From Methylobacterium sp. E-005 (GTDB taxonomy: Bacteria > Pseudomonadota > Alphaproteobacteria > Rhizobiales > Beijerinckiaceae), in the NCBI RefSeq assembly GCF_022829725.1, contig NZ_JAKSYG010000256.1:186001-250000 (forward strand): DNA of 64,000 nucleotides, read 5' to 3'. The notes under the pieces were generated by a model. That model saw nothing but the letters and a program-made list of their open reading frames with translations. It did no database searches and was not told the DNA's origin. Both the position numbers and the translations under genes were made by a program. Shown one piece after another: positions 61,109 through 64,000 of the stretch; position 1 is the stretch's first letter, and every line of letters starts with the position of its first letter.

Positions 61109-62404
61109 TCACCCGCGGGGGCTCAGCAGATCGCCGCGGCCGGCAATCCGGAAAGCACCCAGGAAGACTGCGGCCACGAACACGGCCACGGCCGCCAGCG
61201 GCAGGATCGGTGCCAGCCAGCCGGCCACAGCGGTGCCGGCTACGGACCCGAGATTCATCGCCGCCATGTAGACCTCGAACTGCGTCGCGGCGCCTGCACG
61301 CCCCTGGCTGGCCTGGAGCAGAGCCGGCATCAGCGCGACGATGAGCAGGCCGGGCAGCATGTTGGTCAGCGCCAGGATCGCCGGGCCAGCCGCGCCGACG
61401 AGCTCGAACGCGATCAGGCCACCCGCCAACAAAAAGGTGCCCGCGCTGGCGATCAGGAGGATACGCAGCGGCCGCACCGGACTAGCCCGATCGGACCAGA
61501 ATCCGACCGCCAGCGCACCGGCCGTGCCGCTCGCGAGCGCCAGACCGGCCTGGAGCCGGGACAGGTCGGCCGGATCCCACGCCTGCCGCTGCAGGAGATC
61601 CACCGAGAAGGGCAGTTCGAACAGGCCGAGCGCGCCATCCAGGCCGAAGCACAGGGCGAGAAGCCGGAGCGCCCGTGGCCGGCGCAGGCTCAAAACCAAG
61701 CGGCGCAGGAAGCGGCGGAAGGGCATGCGCCGCGGCGCCGAGCCGCGTCGCGCCAGGGTGACAAGCGCATCCGTCGACGCCTCGCGGATCAGCAGGATCG
61801 GCAGGCTCGCCAGTATTGCGGCTGCGAGGAGCCAGCGCGCGCTGATGGCAAAGCCGTAAGCCGTGAGCATCCATCCGAAAGCGGCCGCGCCGACGCTGCT
61901 GCCGGCGACGAAGCCCGCGCGCGTGCAGCCGCTCACCCGGCCGAGTTCGGTGGCCGGAACGTGGTCCATGATCATCCGGTCGCAGGCCGTGTCGAGGAGC
62001 GACGCGCACAGGCTGTGTGCCAGAAAGATCAGGCCGAGCCAGCCGACATGGTCCTCTGCGCCCCACAGCAGAAGCGCGAGCGCGGCGTGACACCCCAGAA
62101 CCGCCGCGACCGCGAAGGCCCGGCGTCGCCCCATGCGGAAATCGCCGGCCCGATCGACGACCGGCCCCCACAGGATCGGTTGGAGCGTCCAGGGCAGGCC
62201 CGCGAGGGCGAAATGAAAGCCCATCTCCGCCGCCGACACGCCCTGGGCCGTGAGATGATTCGCCAGCGCGGTGAGCGAGAATCCGGCGATCAGGCCCTGA
62301 TAGAGGTAGGTGGCGAAGAACACCCCGTAGCGGGTGCGGCGATTGGCGAGGCTCAGCGGCCCACCCAGGGATATGCGGACGGGAAGCACGGCGGGATCGC
62401 TCAA
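61109..62404 (-). CDS. MFS transporter, AmpG/RhtX-like
   Basis: 431 residues with about 12 spans. Segments such as YGVFFATYLYQGLIAGFSLTALANHLTAQGVS, PWTLQPILWGPVVDRAGDFRMGRRR, and SLLDTACDRMIMDHVPATELGRVSG place it in the AmpG-like group that includes siderophore importers such as RhtX/FptX. The substrate is not evident. It lies 48 bp from ligA and is divergent from the phosphopantetheinyl transferase gene (126 bp gap); a link to a siderophore is a guess from that neighbour only. Confidence 0.75.
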   Translation of the reverse strand: MSDPAVLPVRISLGGPLSLANRRTRYGVFFATYLYQGLIAGFSLTALANHLTAQGVSAAEMGFHFALAGLPWTLQPILWGPVVDRAGDFRMGRRRAFAVAAVLGCHAALALLLWGAEDHVGWLGLIFLAHSLCASLLDTACDRMIMDHVPATELGRVSGCTRAGFVAGSSVGAAAFGWMLTAYGFAISARWLLAAAILASLPILLIREASTDALVTLARRGSAPRRMPFRRFLRRLVLSLRRPRALRLLALCFGLDGALGLFELPFSVDLLQRQAWDPADLSRLQAGLALASGTAGALAVGFWSDRASPVRPLRILLIASAGTFLLAGGLIAFELVGAAGPAILALTNMLPGLLIVALMPALLQASQGRAGAATQFEVYMAAMNLGSVAGTAVAGWLAPILPLAAVAVFVAAVFLGAFRIAGRGDLLSPRG

Positions 62405-62530
62405 GCGCGCCGCACCTTGCCCATCGCACGCTGGGGCGCGATGCTCCTCATGCCGTCGTCACCGGATGCACCCTGTGCCCCCACCATCGAACGACCTTAA
62501 CCGCTGCGTCAGACGGCCGCGAGGCGTCGC

Positions 62531-63223
62531 TTGAGCGCGGTGGATGTGTGGCTGGTCGACCTTTCCCTGTCGCTCGACCAGCTCGATCACTGTGCGCAGG
62601 TGCTCGACCGCGCGGAGCGCGAGCGCGCCGACCGGTTCCTGCGGCCCGTGGATCGCGCGCGTTTCATCGCCAGTCACGCCGCGCTCCGGTTGGTGCTTGC
62701 GGAAGCACGCGGCTGCACCTCGTCCGAGATCCGCCTGAGCACGCAGGCCGCCGGCAAGCCGCAGCTCTCCGAGCCAACCGGAAGCCCTCTGGAATTCAAT
62801 CTGTCGCACTCCGCAGCCCGCGCCCTCATCGGCCTTGCGGGTTCAGCCACCATCGGCGTCGATATCGAGCAGATCCGGCCAATCCCGGATGCGGTGCGGA
62901 TCGCAAGGATGCATTTCGCGCCCGACGAGGCCGCCGCCCTGGCGAAGCTATCGCCCGACGCGATCGAGGCGACCTTCTTCGGGCTTTGGACCCGCAAGGA
63001 GGCGGTGGTGAAGGCGCTGGGCACCGGCCTATCCCTGCCGCTCGACCGCTTCAGCGTGACCCTGCCACCGGCGGCCCCGCGCCTGCTGCGCGATTGCACC
63101 GGATGGACCCTTGCTGCGATCGAAGCCGGAGCCGGTTATGCCGCCACCGTGGCCGTTCGGACCGACGCCGCCGCGATCCGGCATCACACGCTTCCGCCGG
63201 GCTGGCCCGATCGACTCACCTGA
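62531..63223 (+). CDS. 4'-Phosphopantetheinyl transferase (Sfp type)
   Basis: 230 residues. Transfers 4'-phosphopantetheine from CoA to a carrier protein. Seen: FNLSHSAARALIGL, IGVDIEQIRPIPD (metal Asp), WTRKEAVVKALGTGLSLPL (metal Glu, substrate Lys), the three Sfp motifs in order. The size is that of Sfp/Gsp/EntD-like enzymes that serve secondary-metabolite synthases; no such synthase is in view. The start is TTG 62531 or GTG 62540, both in frame; the TTG is unusual but has GAGG upstream. Confidence 0.88.
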   Translation: MSAVDVWLVDLSLSLDQLDHCAQVLDRAERERADRFLRPVDRARFIASHAALRLVLAEARGCTSSEIRLSTQAAGKPQLSEPTGSPLEFNLSHSAARALIGLAGSATIGVDIEQIRPIPDAVRIARMHFAPDEAAALAKLSPDAIEATFFGLWTRKEAVVKALGTGLSLPLDRFSVTLPPAAPRLLRDCTGWTLAAIEAGAGYAATVAVRTDAAAIRHHTLPPGWPDRLT

Positions 63224-63307
63224 AAGCCGCGAAACCGCGCTTGCGGCCCGGCCAAGGCACGGCTATAAGCCCGCTCACCGGCCCTGGCAGCGATGCGGGC
63301 CGGCCTT

Positions 63308-63384
63308 CGGAGTGTAGCGCAGTCTGGTAGCGCACCACGTTCGGGACGTGGGGGTCGCAGGTTCAAATCCTGCCACTCCGACCA
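63308..63384 (+). tRNA. tRNA-Pro (CGG)
   Basis: Acceptor stem CGGAGTG/CACTCCG, D arm GCGCAGTCTGGTAGCGC, anticodon stem CCACG/CGTGG with CGG at 63342-63344, T loop GTTCAAAT, and an encoded CCA at 63382-63384. Confidence 0.97.
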
Positions 63385-63496
63385 GTATTTCCCGAGATCC
63401 TGCCTAGTTCTGCCTGGGACGCCTGGACCGCAATCGCGTCGTCGAGGCGTGCCGCGTCAGGCAGGATTGTCGACCGGAGGAGCGAGCGCGCCGTCC

Positions 63497-64000
63497 ATGG
63501 CATCGCGATTGCCGGAACGGCCCTCTCACGAAGCGCAGGCGTCCTCACCGTGGCGCAGCTTCGCCCGCAGCCTCATCGCCGCCGCGTTGCTCATCAGCAT
63601 CTCCGTTATCGCCTTCGTGGCTCTGCTCGATCCATACGGCCTGCGGGCTGCCCCCGGTCATCCCCCGGGGCCGATCATGGACGCCAATCAGCGCCTGTCT
63701 TATCCCCAGATTGCCCGGGGCGGGTCGTTCGACGCGGCGGTGTTCGGCACCTCCACCGCGCGGCTCCTTGATCCGGATGCGCTGGATGAAGCCTTCGGCG
63801 CCCGGTTCGCGAACCTCGCCGTTAATGCCGCGACACCGGACGAGCAGATCCGCCTGGCCGAGCTGTTCATCGCAAATCATCCAGTGCGTGCAATCCTGTT
63901 CGGGCTCGACGGAACGTGGTGTTCGGCCAAGCCCCCCGCCCGCACGGCCAATGCCTTCCCGGACTGGCTCTACGCAGAGGGCACGCCCTGGGGCGTGCTA
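63497..64000 (+). CDS. Membrane-anchored SGNH-hydrolase-like protein, N-terminal part (cut by right edge)
   Basis: At least 168 residues, open to the right edge. A membrane span (LIAAALLISISVIAFVALLD) follows a short basic cytoplasmic N-terminus. The next part, SFDAAVFGTSTARLLDPDALDEAFGARFANLAVNAATPDEQ, has the G-T/S-S start of SGNH-like folds as used in polysaccharide O-acetylation; the catalytic Asp/His would lie beyond the edge. ATG 63497 is the first good start after tRNA-Pro. Calling it an esterase would go beyond the visible part. Confidence 0.6.
   Translation, partial: MASRLPERPSHEAQASSPWRSFARSLIAAALLISISVIAFVALLDPYGLRAAPGHPPGPIMDANQRLSYPQIARGGSFDAAVFGTSTARLLDPDALDEAFGARFANLAVNAATPDEQIRLAELFIANHPVRAILFGLDGTWCSAKPPARTANAFPDWLYAEGTPWGVL

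Noticed and set aside
1..64000. CRISPR arrays, insertion sequences or prophage
   Set aside because: No regularly spaced repeats, transposase, integrase or phage structural genes were seen.

Overview
The window is high-GC alphaproteobacterial chromosome. Several things point to Hyphomicrobiales and most likely to Methylobacterium or a close relative, though this is an inference from gene families and order and was not tested by any search: an rpsT-dnaA junction, a PodJ-like polar protein with a CtrA-like box upstream, a partial set of very-long-chain fatty acid (VLCFA) lipid A genes, an NADP-dependent Icd, and many small conserved hypotheticals. There is no prophage, insertion sequence, rRNA or CRISPR array. 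Two tRNA genes are present (Gly-GCC and Pro-CGG).

Layout. 1-5.2 kb: the start of selB (reading off the left edge), a CYTH-CHAD protein, a TerB-like protein and an M20-type amidohydrolase. 5.2-9.9 kb: a same-strand run of fabF1XL-like synthase, SDR reductase, a small SH3-like exported protein, a zinc-type alcohol dehydrogenase and an LpxXL-like acyltransferase. This is the distal half of the rhizobial VLCFA lipid A cluster with extra genes inserted. 9.9-12 kb: DUF1223 and DUF1194 envelope proteins. 12-16 kb: a hydroxy-acid/sugar-acid operon (Ldh-type dehydrogenase, MFS permease, UxaA/GarD-type dehydratase) followed by a long REP-like inverted repeat. 16-25.4 kb: a saccharopine-dehydrogenase-like oxidoreductase, an RsiV-like exported protein with an apparent premature stop, putA, DUF2218, a GlcD-like FAD oxidase, a FAH hydrolase and a Nudix hydrolase. 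25.5-31 kb: tRNA-Gly, a HerA-type ATPase coupled to a GGDEF/EAL protein, a gene-poor stretch and three small proteins. 31-38.9 kb: metY, an unknown protein, a FadE-like acyl-CoA dehydrogenase, the PodJ-like protein and DUF3429. 38.9-40.8 kb is nearly gene-free. 40.8-44.6 kb: icd, trmJ, a 60-residue protein, ccmA and ccmB.

44.6-47 kb is the most unusual part. It is a lower-GC islet between ccmB and rpsT. It carries a 359-residue protein with an N-terminal PAG-x-SNGGEW motif and a C-terminal PD-(D/E)xK-like nuclease signature. The next gene overlaps it by 13 nt and encodes a cytosolic 258-residue protein. I read the two as a candidate toxin-immunity pair, with a degraded fragment beyond.

47-64 kb: rpsT, dnaA, a thiolase and a FadB-type multifunctional protein separated by DUF2059 and EAL genes. 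Then come a LysR regulator divergent from an amino-acid-binding protein and threonine aldolase, a DEDDh exonuclease with a SWIM zinc motif, ligA, an MFS transporter divergent from a phosphopantetheinyl transferase, tRNA-Pro, and a membrane-anchored protein cut by the right edge.

Together these genes cover envelope lipid synthesis, proline, methionine and fatty-acid metabolism, c-di-GMP signalling, polarity and DNA replication. The tight same-strand runs look like operons; regulation is stated only where a site is visible.
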